The translations under genes and the position numbers were made by a program. This document shows positions 52,032 to 60,058 of a stretch of DNA of 64,000 bases, in pieces. How positions within the stretch are numbered: position 1 is the first letter of the stretch; each line of letters opens with the position of its first letter. Under the pieces are notes generated by a model that saw only the letters and a list, made by a program, of their open reading frames with translations, was not told the origin of the DNA and ran no database searches. Where the stretch lies: the NCBI GenBank assembly GCA_963707875.1, contig CAVPRU010000002.1, positions 438,442-502,441 of the forward strand, written 5' to 3'. The stretch comes from SZUA-320 sp963707875. GTDB taxonomy: Bacteria > Gemmatimonadota > Gemmatimonadetes > Gemmatimonadales > GWC2-71-9.

Positions 52032-53693
52032 CTATGGAGCGAGCGTTACCCCGAACCGGAGACTGGCCGCCGAACGAGAGCCCTCCGGCACGTCAAACCG
52101 GAAGGCCAGGCCCCCGGCCGGGGAGATCCGTTCGAAGTGCCCCGCCAACCACAGCTGCCGGCCCGGCCCCACGCGCCACCTCGCGAACGCCGTGAGACCC
52201 ACGGTCAGCGCGTCCGCTGAATAGAGCCCGATCTCCTTGGCCAGGTACCTCGTGTAGGTAGGGCCCCGTCGACCGGGTGTCGGGATGGAACTGGTGGGCC
52301 CGTAGGAATGAAGCCCGATCGCGCTGCCGAGCAGCACCGGACCCAGATGCCGTGCCAGTTCGACGTCCACCCAGGGGTTCAGGGCGCGGATGTCGGTCCG
52401 CAGCTGGGCCACCGAATCGGCGCGGACCCGCTGCTCCTGCTGGAAGCCGATCACCAGCGCACCGACCCATCCCTCCCGCGCCGCGGGGTGGAGCCAGAGG
52501 GAGAGTTGCCCGTCGAACATGTGCTCTGCGGCGGTGAACGTCACGCCGGTCGGCTCTTCGCTCGCCTCCTCGGCGGTGCCGGTCAGCCGTTCGTAGCGGG
52601 CCTCCGCCGCGAGGGTGATGGCCTCGTTGAGCGGCCGTGACAAGGCGACGGTCGCGCGCCATCCGCTGGTTTCCCATCGGTCGGCGGGGGGATCGTTCTG
52701 TTCCGCTCTCCACTGGCGCAGGGCCAGCCGGGTGGCCTCGACGGTCGCGGCCACCGTCAGGCGGGGGCGGGTGTAACCCACGTCAACCCCCGCAGCCCAT
52801 GCATCGGCGTCGGTGCGCCGGTAGTAGGCCCCGGCGATCGCCGTGCCGGTGACCTCCTGATAGCCCCGGAGGTCGTGTACCTCCCCGTTGGCGGCGACCT
52901 CGATCAACTGGGTGGTTTCCGTCCGGCCCAGCCACCGCCCGTGAGCACCCACGGTGACCGACCCGACCCGGCGCACCGCCCCGGCGGAGACCCCGGGCGC
53001 GGTGGTCCGGACGTTCCGGGTGAGGCCGGAGACGACCGTGCGGCTATCGAGCGACTCATATCCCAGGGCCAGCCCCAAGCCCCAGTCGCCGAGCCGCCAG
53101 CCGCCACCCCCCTCCAGCAGCACCCGGTTTCGCTTTACCGCCGCCTCGGAGGTGTCGGTGAGGACAAAGGGGCTGCTTGAGAAGGGATGAGCCGCATCGG
53201 CCGCTGTCCCCGGGTCGACCTGTTCCTGGTCCACCAGCGCTCGGCCGATGAAGGCCCCACCCGGAAGGGCACTCCAGCCGCTCGCCCTCACCTGCAGCAG
53301 GGAGGTCTGCGGCGGATCGAGCGGGCGCCGGTAGCTGCCTCGCTGACTGGCCCATCCTCCGAGGAAATCGGTCCGGCGGTCGTCCATTTCCCCGGGAGCG
53401 GCGGCGGGGTTCCCGCCGGTCCAGAACACCCCGGTCCGGGGCGCTCCCCAGAAGAGCCGGGGGCCGCAGCTGGTGAGGCCGGGCAGCGACCGGGGGAGAT
53501 CCCCTCGGTGCGCCAGCGGGCTCCAGTTGCGAACCCAGGACGGCGCCTCGCAGTCTTTCGTGATCCCGAGGGACTGCCCGGACAGAGGCGACGCCGGCGC
53601 CAGAAGCAGGACGCCAAGACTCATCCAGGCGACAGCCCGGGCTGGGCTCCGGCTGGCTGGGACCCTGAACCGCACGTCGCGGCGCCGGGTCAT
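52032..53693 (-). CDS. DUF6850-type outer-membrane beta-barrel protein
   Basis: A 553-residue protein with a signal peptide (ending PLSGQ) and a long series of amphipathic strands ending in ...ASLRFGVTLAP, a typical outer-membrane barrel end. It follows a TonB-dependent receptor with an ATGA overlap and is the third gene of the DUF4876-TonB-DUF6850 set that I recall from Bacteroidota. The set is thought to form an outer-membrane uptake or secretion assembly, but no substrate is known. The family call comes from context and general pattern. Confidence 0.7.
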   Translation of the reverse strand: MTRRRDVRFRVPASRSPARAVAWMSLGVLLLAPASPLSGQSLGITKDCEAPSWVRNWSPLAHRGDLPRSLPGLTSCGPRLFWGAPRTGVFWTGGNPAAAPGEMDDRRTDFLGGWASQRGSYRRPLDPPQTSLLQVRASGWSALPGGAFIGRALVDQEQVDPGTAADAAHPFSSSPFVLTDTSEAAVKRNRVLLEGGGGWRLGDWGLGLALGYESLDSRTVVSGLTRNVRTTAPGVSAGAVRRVGSVTVGAHGRWLGRTETTQLIEVAANGEVHDLRGYQEVTGTAIAGAYYRRTDADAWAAGVDVGYTRPRLTVAATVEATRLALRQWRAEQNDPPADRWETSGWRATVALSRPLNEAITLAAEARYERLTGTAEEASEEPTGVTFTAAEHMFDGQLSLWLHPAAREGWVGALVIGFQQEQRVRADSVAQLRTDIRALNPWVDVELARHLGPVLLGSAIGLHSYGPTSSIPTPGRRGPTYTRYLAKEIGLYSADALTVGLTAFARWRVGPGRQLWLAGHFERISPAGGLAFRFDVPEGSRSAASLRFGVTLAP

Positions 53694-56464
53694 TGCCAGA
53701 CCGGCAGCGGCATGGTGACCTCCAGCCCGACCCGGACCCGCGGGAACAGACGGCCGATCGTGTCAAAGTCGCCGTAGTTCCCGATCCGGTCGAGCGCGTT
53801 GAACGCGTAGAAGGCGAAACGGCCGCCGAGCGGAAGGGTCTTGCTGACCTGCAGACTGAGCAGCCAGTCGTTGGGCCCAACTCTCCCGTCAGTGATCTGG
53901 CCTTTGAGGGGGACGCGCAGGTCGGCGTACTCCGGGGCACCGCGTTCTTCCGGCGGGACCGGCACCAGGGTGCCACCACGGGTCAGGTAGCCGGCAAAGC
54001 CCAGGGTGTCGGTTGCCGCGATGTCGCGGATCCGCTGCTTGAGGGTCGCCTGCACGGTCGCGGTGATGACGATGCCGAGTTCTGGTTGCTGGTGGATGAA
54101 CCTGGTGGTAAGCAGCAGCAGCTCCCCAGTCCGGGTGCTCCCCAGCCAATACGGTGCACGGAGGATGTGTTCCGACACCTGGAAGTTGCTGAACTCCGAG
54201 TTCAGCAGGAGACTGGTGTTCTCGACTTGGCTCCAAGTCCACGAGCCGTTGAGCGCAATCCGGGTGCCGGTGTGGGGGATCTCCGGGGTCGTGGCGGTCA
54301 TCTCGACCCCGTGGTTGCGCACGGTCAGGGTCTGACTGGGACGGTCAATGAGCACGGGTACCGAATCCCTGGCAATCGGCGGCTCCAGGATCTCGGGGGG
54401 CTGTCCGGTGCCGATCGTGCCGGGGTCCAGCGCATACCGGTCCCGGATGAGGGAGGTGGGATCGCTCCGGAATCCGACCGCACCGTTGGTGCGCTCCAGA
54501 AACCCGGCGAGGGCAAGCGCGCCCCCGTGGGATCCGAGGTCGAGATCCAATCCGAGTTCCAGGTGATCCGAGGTGGTGAACCCCAACTCGGGGTTGCCAC
54601 GGTCCAGGATCCGGGTGGTGATCACCGCCAGCCGCTCCGCGGGGTTGTTGGCGAAGTAGTTCACGTTCACCAGATCGTGGTACTGCACCCCGGGATACAA
54701 CTGCATGAGGGTGGGCGCCTTGGCGAGCCGACCGGCCCCGACTCGTGCTCGAAGCCAAGGCTGGGGGCCGAACTCGACCGTGGCCCGCGGCCCCAGCACA
54801 ATGTCCCGGGTCTGGGTCAGGCTCCCACCTTCATGGAGCAGGTCGAGCCGGATGCCACCCTGCAGACTCAGGTAGGAATCCCGACCCAGAATCCAGGTCA
54901 CCCGGTCGTCGAGGTAGAGGGCGCTCATCAGCAGGGGCGGAATCGAGTCGAGCCGGCGGGGTCGGTCGTACCCGTTGACCCCGTTGAACTGGCTCTGTGG
55001 CGGGAACTCGATGTCGAACTGGAGCCCGGCGCCGGTGTTCCATTCGCGCCGGAGTTCCGCGCCGGAGAGGATCGTGTGCCGGCCACCCAACGCCTGGATC
55101 CCGGTGCGGAATTCGGGACGAAGATAGAGGTGCCGGGGGTCGCCCTCGACGTCGGCGCGCCCCAGGTAGGCCCCCCCGACGTACTTGCCGACGTGGCGGC
55201 CTTCGGTCAGGGCATTGGTGAATGGCTGGGCGCCCCGGAGCTTGAACTCCTGGCCGAAACTGCGCTGGCGCATACCCTCAAATCCCGCCGTGATCTCCAG
55301 CCGGGCCTCCTCCCCCAGTTGTAGCCGGGCCCGTTCGGAAAGCCGAAGGCTGCCCTCCCGGCTTCGGGTCGCCACCCCGGGAAAGGCGGCAATCTCGGGA
55401 CGGTCTTCGAGCACCTGGAAGGCATCGAGCCGCGAATCGAGGGTGAGGCTCGCTCCCTGGTAGCGGTGGGCCAGTTGCAGGGCAAACCGGCTGCCGATTT
55501 CGTCGGTCTGTCCCGGCGCGATCAGGGTCCGCGCCAAGTTCAGCGTTCCGCTGAGAAGGTGCGACGTCCCGAGGGCATCGCCTCCGACGACGCTGGCCTC
55601 CAGGCTCCGGGAGTCGAGCCGAACGAGGACTTCGGGCGCCACCTTGCCCGCCCGGGTATCCACCAGGATGGCTCCCTGGGTGAGGTCGCCATATCGCACT
55701 GACGGCACCCCCCGGATGACCTCGACCCGCTCGATCGTGGCCGCCGGGAATCGGCGGAGGTCAACGCCTCCGCCGGCGGAGGTCGGGAAGCCGAGCTCTC
55801 CCCGAGGGCCCAGGGTCTGGAAGTTGGCGTTGTTCGACACCGGAATGCCGTCGAGGACGATCTGGGTCCCGAAGGCCGCGAGTTGGTTGGCGCTGGGCTG
55901 TCCGGCCGCAGCGATCGTGGTGCTTCCGCCGGTCGAGACCGCGACGGCGCGGAGCGAGATCTGCTGGACTCCGTCCAGTCCCGGGGGGGAGAGGGTGACC
56001 CCGGGGATCAACTCGAGCAGCCCGGCGAGGGAGGCTGCCGCCTGGTTCCGGATCGCTTCACGTTCGATTACCGACGCGGTCGTCAGTTCGCCGCGCGCCC
56101 GGCCCACCGGGTCCGCGGTGACCACGATCCCGGGAAGCTGCAACGCGCTCTTCGCCAGGACCAGATCCAGCGAGACGCTCCCCTCGGCCGGGAGCAGCAC
56201 CGCCTGCCGGAGCGGGGCGTAACCAACCAGGATGACTCGGACGGTCTGCGGGCCGGGGGGGAGGCTGTCGAGCCGGTACTGTCCATCGGCCCCAGTCTGG
56301 GTCTGGAAGCTGGTCCCCTCGAGACTCACGATCGCGCTGGCGAGCGGAGCACCGGTCGCGGTCTCCGTGACCCGCCCGGTGACGCGGACCTGCCCGGCCG
56401 CCGCCGCGGGACAGAGCATCAGGGCCAGACCGAGGGCGATGAGAGTTCTTGCCGGAATCCCCAA
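53690..56464 (-). CDS. TonB-dependent outer-membrane receptor with carboxypeptidase-regulatory-like domain
   Basis: About 924 residues. The signal peptide (ALGLALMLCPAAAAGQ) is followed by a CarboxypepD_reg-like beta domain (VTGRVTETATGAPLASAIVSLEGT, about 25-105). The plug domain (ELTTASVIEREAIRNQAAASLAGLLELIPGV...VEVIRGVPSVRYGD) and a 22-strand-type barrel follow. The open frame begins further upstream inside the lipoprotein gene; I favour a TTG start at 56464 because AGGAAGAGG precedes it. It imports a ligand using TonB energy and is translated with the flanking lipoprotein and barrel genes. Confidence 0.85.
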   Translation of the reverse strand: MGIPARTLIALGLALMLCPAAAAGQVRVTGRVTETATGAPLASAIVSLEGTSFQTQTGADGQYRLDSLPPGPQTVRVILVGYAPLRQAVLLPAEGSVSLDLVLAKSALQLPGIVVTADPVGRARGELTTASVIEREAIRNQAAASLAGLLELIPGVTLSPPGLDGVQQISLRAVAVSTGGSTTIAAAGQPSANQLAAFGTQIVLDGIPVSNNANFQTLGPRGELGFPTSAGGGVDLRRFPAATIERVEVIRGVPSVRYGDLTQGAILVDTRAGKVAPEVLVRLDSRSLEASVVGGDALGTSHLLSGTLNLARTLIAPGQTDEIGSRFALQLAHRYQGASLTLDSRLDAFQVLEDRPEIAAFPGVATRSREGSLRLSERARLQLGEEARLEITAGFEGMRQRSFGQEFKLRGAQPFTNALTEGRHVGKYVGGAYLGRADVEGDPRHLYLRPEFRTGIQALGGRHTILSGAELRREWNTGAGLQFDIEFPPQSQFNGVNGYDRPRRLDSIPPLLMSALYLDDRVTWILGRDSYLSLQGGIRLDLLHEGGSLTQTRDIVLGPRATVEFGPQPWLRARVGAGRLAKAPTLMQLYPGVQYHDLVNVNYFANNPAERLAVITTRILDRGNPELGFTTSDHLELGLDLDLGSHGGALALAGFLERTNGAVGFRSDPTSLIRDRYALDPGTIGTGQPPEILEPPIARDSVPVLIDRPSQTLTVRNHGVEMTATTPEIPHTGTRIALNGSWTWSQVENTSLLLNSEFSNFQVSEHILRAPYWLGSTRTGELLLLTTRFIHQQPELGIVITATVQATLKQRIRDIAATDTLGFAGYLTRGGTLVPVPPEERGAPEYADLRVPLKGQITDGRVGPNDWLLSLQVSKTLPLGGRFAFYAFNALDRIGNYGDFDTIGRLFPRVRVGLEVTMPLPVWQ

Positions 56465-56478
56465 AGTGCGCCTCTTCC

Positions 56479-57744
56479 TTACCGGGGGGCCGTCTTGGGA
56501 GCGCGGAAGAGGTCCGCCGCACTGTTCCGGGTCCACTGGTAGGGGCCATTGCCACTGGCCCCGGTGCGAAGCCGCTGAGCCGAGAACAGGTACATGCCAT
56601 CACCCAGCAGGTAGGCGGTCTTCTGGTCGAATCGGCGATGCACGTAGACCGGGCACAGGCGCTGGGGATAGTCGTAGACGGTCAGGAGCGAGACCACCTG
56701 CAACAGGCGTTCGGCCGGGATGTGGAGGACTTTGGAACCGCTGACCGGCAAGTTGGCTGTGCGCAGGGTGGCGAGGTCGGTCGGGACTGCCAGATACCAG
56801 GGATTTATCAGACGGAAGCCGCTCAACCCGTGTCCACCCAGATCCTGACGGGGCCCGACGCTGGTGAGGTTCGGCACACTGGGATTGTCCACGTCGCGGG
56901 AGCCGAGGCTCTCGAAATCGGCGTTGGACAGGTCGTAGCCCTGCTGGATCAGTGGGCGGTGGTCAATCGCATCGGTGGCAATGAGCTTGTGCTCCCCGGG
57001 CTGAATGGGGAAGTCCCGCCCCGTGCCGGGGAACCGCTCAATCCGCCCACCCCAGACGCCTGTCGGGTCGTTCTGGAAGTTGTCGAAGAGGCTGCAGGGG
57101 AAGCCTGGGGCCTCGAAGGTCAGCGCGTCGGCGACGCCGAGTAGCATCCCATCCAGATAGATGGTGGAATCGGTGTTGTTGGCGATCACGACATAGCCCC
57201 CGTCGACGTAACCGCCGATGATGGGGTCATACGTGCTCTCCTGCGCATACTCCGCGAACACCAGGGTGCCACGTCGGCTCGCCGGGGCCCGCACGGTGTC
57301 CACCGCCGCCCGCCCGGCCACCCGGAGATCCTGGTGGAGGACGAAGCCCAGCGCGTCGTCGCCGGGCCCAAGCAGGGCCTGCTCCGTCGGGCTGAGCCAG
57401 CGGCGCACCAAGAGGAGATAGTCCCCCTGGCTCGCGCCGGCGAGGAGGACACTGCCGTCCGCCCCGGTGGAGAGGGGCGCCCCCGAGTCGGTGGCCCCCC
57501 GGGGCATCAGCCGCACCTCGGCGCCCGGAATGCCGGTGGCCCACCCAAGGGCGGTGCCGGTTGATTCATCGGCGGGATCGGGGAGGATCCGGAGCGTCAG
57601 ATCGCCCTGCGGAGGCGGTGGTGGATCTACGAAGGCGGTCCCGCCCCCACACGCCCCGGACAGGAGCAAGGCGACGAGCACATGGACACGCCGGGGCCGT
57701 GAGATCATGTCGCTATGGATGCCACTTTGTGGGCTCTCCGTCAA
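56479..57744 (-). CDS. DUF4876-type lipoprotein
   Basis: A 421-residue protein with a lipobox-like LLLSGACGGG and a Pro-rich linker. An Ig-like carrier domain follows (about 45-170), then the DUF4876 domain: YVVIANNTDSTIYLDGMLLGVA, FPGTGRDFPIQPGEHKLIATDAIDHRP, YDLSNADFES, DNPSVPNLTSV. It probably sits on the cell surface as the ligand-capturing partner of the TonB receptor whose gene starts 14 bp downstream. A truncated paralog interrupted by an IS element lies at 44.4 kb. Confidence 0.8.
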   Translation of the reverse strand: MTESPQSGIHSDMISRPRRVHVLVALLLSGACGGGTAFVDPPPPPQGDLTLRILPDPADESTGTALGWATGIPGAEVRLMPRGATDSGAPLSTGADGSVLLAGASQGDYLLLVRRWLSPTEQALLGPGDDALGFVLHQDLRVAGRAAVDTVRAPASRRGTLVFAEYAQESTYDPIIGGYVDGGYVVIANNTDSTIYLDGMLLGVADALTFEAPGFPCSLFDNFQNDPTGVWGGRIERFPGTGRDFPIQPGEHKLIATDAIDHRPLIQQGYDLSNADFESLGSRDVDNPSVPNLTSVGPRQDLGGHGLSGFRLINPWYLAVPTDLATLRTANLPVSGSKVLHIPAERLLQVVSLLTVYDYPQRLCPVYVHRRFDQKTAYLLGDGMYLFSAQRLRTGASGNGPYQWTRNSAADLFRAPKTAPR

Positions 57745-57778
57745 GCGGGTTGCCCGATGATCGGTCGCTTGGGTGCCA

Positions 57779-57802
57779 AGCCCTACTACCGGTAGTAGGG
57801 CT
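57779..57802. promoter_or_regulatory. Perfect 24-bp palindrome between divergent operons
   Basis: AGCCCTACTACC and its exact complement GGTAGTAGGGCT abut with no spacer. It lies 35 bp upstream of the DUF4876 operon and 95 bp upstream of the redox-peptide operon, so it could be a shared operator. Its TACTACC/GGTAGTA half-sites recall the GGTAG/CTACC pair at 44306-44321, ahead of the other DUF4876 gene. Confidence 0.65.
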
Positions 57803-57817
57803 GCTACGAATAGCAGC
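57800..57817. repeat. Hairpin GCTGCTA-CGAA-TAGCAGC
   Basis: A perfect 7-bp stem with a 4-base loop that shares its first three bases with the 24-bp palindrome. The two structures therefore compete in RNA. They could form a switching leader for the rightward transcript, or simply a second binding site. Confidence 0.6.
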
Positions 57818-57896
57818 TTGCGCGTGACCCACCAAGACGCACTTTGGGCTAACGAAGGCCGGGGGAAGGGTCATCTGAAACAGGGGGCTTCGATCA

Positions 57897-58529
57897 ATGG
57901 TATCCGCTCGAGTCAGCACACCACGGCCATTGATCATTGCGGCGCTTGCCGCCTCGCTGATCCTGAATGCTGGCCTCGCGATCCGGTACCGTCAATTGTT
58001 GGCCAAGTACCAGCTCGAGCGAGTGCTCAGCCGTCTTCCACAGCGCGGCCTGCAGTATCCGGAGTTTCAGGCCGTTGGTGCCGACGGAGACACCGTCTGG
58101 ATTGGTTCTAATGACCGGGGCCACCGCCAACTGATCTTCATCGTGTCGAAGACCTGCCCGTACTGTGTGCAGACCATACCCTTCTGGAAGCAGTTGCTCG
58201 AGGACCTCACCGCAGCCGCTCCGGGCAGATTCGAAGCCTTCGCGATTGCGCTGGATACCGTGCCCGTGACCCAGCGGTATCTCGATTCGGCGGGCCTCCG
58301 GGTCAAGGTCGTCGGCTTTCCCGATCGGAGGAACACTCTCCTTGCGAGAGCCACCAACACGCCCCAGACCCTCGTTCTCGATGATGATGGCTGGGTACGG
58401 TTCGCCCGGGTGGGCCTGGTAGTGGATGGGCCGGTCCGGGACACCATCCGGCGGGCCATTACGGCGATAGTCCCCGGAGACACCCTGAACGCCGTGCGCA
58501 ATTCACCGTCACGAAGGAGAACTCCATGA
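57897..58529 (+). CDS. Membrane-anchored thioredoxin-like protein with CPYC centre
   Basis: A 210-residue protein with one N-terminal membrane helix (about 11-30) and a thioredoxin/redoxin fold. It has SKTCPYCVQTIPFW (Cys87 and Cys90) and the cis-Pro loop ATNTPQTLVLDDDG. CPYC is the glutaredoxin-type centre and is also found in some disulfide-forming proteins. Its stop overlaps by ATGA the start of a small secreted protein with eight cysteines, so its most likely client is that peptide. Whether it forms, isomerises or reduces disulfides is not decidable. Confidence 0.8.
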   Translation: MVSARVSTPRPLIIAALAASLILNAGLAIRYRQLLAKYQLERVLSRLPQRGLQYPEFQAVGADGDTVWIGSNDRGHRQLIFIVSKTCPYCVQTIPFWKQLLEDLTAAAPGRFEAFAIALDTVPVTQRYLDSAGLRVKVVGFPDRRNTLLARATNTPQTLVLDDDGWVRFARVGLVVDGPVRDTIRRAITAIVPGDTLNAVRNSPSRRRTP

Positions 58530-58768
58530 AGAGCAACCTGCGACTCATCCGCCGCGTCCTGGGCACCGCCCTGGTACTCGGTGGGCTGGCCTTCGGCACG
58601 TCAGCCCTGTTTGCCAGTCCGACCATCGCCGCCTGTCCGGACGACGGTTGGGCCTTCCTCGGCGCCTGTGCGAGCCAGCCAGAGTGTCAAAACAAGTGCG
58701 AAGCGGTTCACGGCCTGGACGTATTTGGGGTGTGCAGCCCGTCAGGCTGCTGTCGCTGCCTCTTCTAG
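58526..58768 (+). CDS. Secreted eight-cysteine peptide with defensin-like spacing
   Basis: An 80-residue precursor. Residues 1-36 are a signal peptide (basic start, hydrophobic VLGTALVLGGLAFGTSALFA, possible cleavage after IAA). The mature ~44 residues contain Cys37, 48, 54, 58, 70, 75, 76 and 78, that is C-x10-C-x5-C-x3-C-x11-C-x4-CC-x-C. The first four spacings equal those of plant defensins. The CxxxC, GxC and CxC pieces are the CS-alpha-beta signature, and a Trp-Ala-Phe stretch lies before the second Cys. GGAGA precedes the ATG, which overlaps the redox-protein stop. Other possibilities are a NVEALA-like or unrelated Cys-rich exported peptide. Confidence 0.78.
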   Translation: MKSNLRLIRRVLGTALVLGGLAFGTSALFASPTIAACPDDGWAFLGACASQPECQNKCEAVHGLDVFGVCSPSGCCRCLF

Positions 58769-58819
58769 GAGATCAGTTCCAGCGGGATTGGTCGAGGTAG
58801 CCGTTCCTGACCATGGGTG

Positions 58820-58853
58820 CCGTCACCGGAGTGCACCAGCACCCCGGTGACGG
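58820..58853 (+). terminator. Inverted repeat after the Cys-rich peptide gene
   Basis: CCGTCACCGG and CCGGTGACGG form a perfect 10-bp stem with a 14-base loop, 51 bases after the stop of the peptide gene. There is no T-run, so termination efficiency is uncertain. Confidence 0.5.
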
Positions 58854-59042
58854 TCGCTCTGGCCACGGATACCACGCAGCACCCTTGCGAGGGGGCGAAA
58901 GTTCCGGCGAGGTCCTCCATCTCGAGCCTGAGAGGGCTTCCCGCGTCTGCCGCCATGTTCCTTCCGGCTGCGTAGGGTCTGCTGGAACAGGCGCGGAGTA
59001 GTACCCTACTGCATGAGGTCGACGTGATTGCTGCATTTCTGG

Positions 59043-59087
59043 GTGGTGGGTCGATTGGAGGCGGCGGAACCCGACATTCGCGAGGGA
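59043..59087. repeat. Copy B of the dispersed sequence at 51911-51965
   Basis: GTGGTGGGTCGATTGG and CGGAACCCGACATTCGCG, spaced closer than in copy A. It lies 86 bp beyond the 3' end of the ArsM-like gene. Confidence 0.6.
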
Positions 59088-59172
59088 CTACCCCGGCAGA
59101 TCACCCGGTTTGTCAATGAGTTACAGATATTCTATCGGATTCCAATTGCGGTGCTGAGCGCCCGACAAGCGG

Positions 59173-59979
59173 CTACCCGGTCGGCTTGATCGCCGTCATC
59201 ATCACCGCCTTGACCCCGTACGCCTCGGCCGAATTCTGGGTCGAAGCGTGGCGGAACCGGAAGCGCGGCACCACCGCGCTCTTCACCCTGGTGAAGCCGG
59301 TCTCCTCCAGCAACCTGAACATCTCTCCCTCCGGGAGAGCCCCTCCGATTCAACTGGCCCAGAGCTTGGGATCGTTGACGATCGATTGGCTGAGCTGCTT
59401 GGCGCTCACGATATCGGTGATGGAGATCCGACCACCGGGCTTGAGCACCCGGAACATCTCCTCGATCACCTTCCGCTTCCGGAAGGACAGGTTGATCACG
59501 CCGTTGGAGATGATGATGTCGGCGGTGTGGTCGGGCAGCGGCAGGGCTTCCATCCGGCCTTCATGGCATTCCATGGTCATGCCGGTCGTGGCGGCGTGGG
59601 CCTGGGCCTTGATGCACATGGCGGGGTTCAGGTCAACGCCAATGACTTTGCCGGTCGGTCCGACTTGCCACGACGCGATGATCGCATCGAGTCCGGCTCC
59701 GCTTCCCAGATCGAGTACGGTTTCGCCGGCCTGGAGGTTGCTGCGCTCGTGCGGGTTCCCCACCCCGGCAAAGGAGGCCACAGCGCCCTCAGGAGCTTGA
59801 TCGAGCGCTTCCTTCGAGTAGCCGAACAGCTCGGCGGCCTGTCGCCCATGGTAGAAATGGAATTCGGCGGTAGGGTCCTCGGCGATCTCCTGATACATCC
59901 GGATGATCTCGTCCTTCAGCACCCCTTCGAGGGAGGCTTGTGCCTCGATCGCGTCGGTCACGCTCGATCTGTCGGTCAC
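59173..59979 (-). CDS. ArsM-like arsenite methyltransferase, candidate selenoprotein (in-frame TGA at codon 210)
   Basis: A SAM-dependent methyltransferase of 268 residues if TGA at 59352-59350 is read through; otherwise it stops after 209. Motif I is VLDLGSGAGLDAI (88-100), and ISNGVINL and VLKPGGRISITDI follow. The frame continues past the TGA for 58 family-like codons (IGGALPEGEMFRLLEETGF to YGVKAVMMTAIKPTG) to TAG at 59173. From memory, AS3MT has LWGECLGGALYW here, so LWAS-TGA-IGGALP puts the TGA on the arsenic-binding Cys. A hairpin with a GGA loop follows. GTG at 59979, preceded by AGGAG, is the start. Confidence 0.75.
59323..59352 (-). promoter_or_regulatory. TGA codon with downstream hairpin, candidate bacterial SECIS
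   Basis: Read on the reverse strand: TGA (59352-59350), ten bases, then CTCTCCC-GGA-GGGAGAG (59339-59323), a perfect 7-bp stem with loop GGA. The loop begins 18 bases after the TGA and starts with GG. This meets the general bacterial SECIS rule that I know (a stem-loop shortly after UGA with G among the first two loop bases). The stem is also coding sequence, so part of it may be chance. Confidence 0.5.
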
Positions 59980-59988
59980 GCTCGATCT
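59953..59988 (-). repeat. Perfect 18-bp tandem repeat over the start of the ArsM-like gene
   Basis: Two identical units, 59953-59970 and 59971-59988, each read on the reverse strand as AGATCGAGCGTGACCGAC. They duplicate the GTG start region in frame (VTDRSS-VTD). Only the outer GTG at 59979 has a Shine-Dalgarno (AGGAG) at proper distance. Confidence 0.9.
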
Positions 59989-60058
59989 CCTGTAGAGGCT
60001 TGGTCCAACATGCACTGGATTCTGCGGGCTCGCCACCCCACCTTGCCAGGTGCGCCGC

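Larger units (their letters stand above)
58769..59172. other. 404-bp intergenic region
   Basis: It contains a perfect inverted repeat (58820-58829 with 58844-58853), probably ending the peptide operon, and copy B of the dispersed repeat (59043-59087). A 63-codon reverse-strand ORF (58765-58956) is open but has no recognisable features. Confidence 0.5.

Noticed and set aside
58765..58956. 63-codon reverse-strand ORF after the Cys-rich peptide gene
   Set aside because: It covers the terminator-like inverted repeat, has no clear ribosome-binding site and resembles no family.
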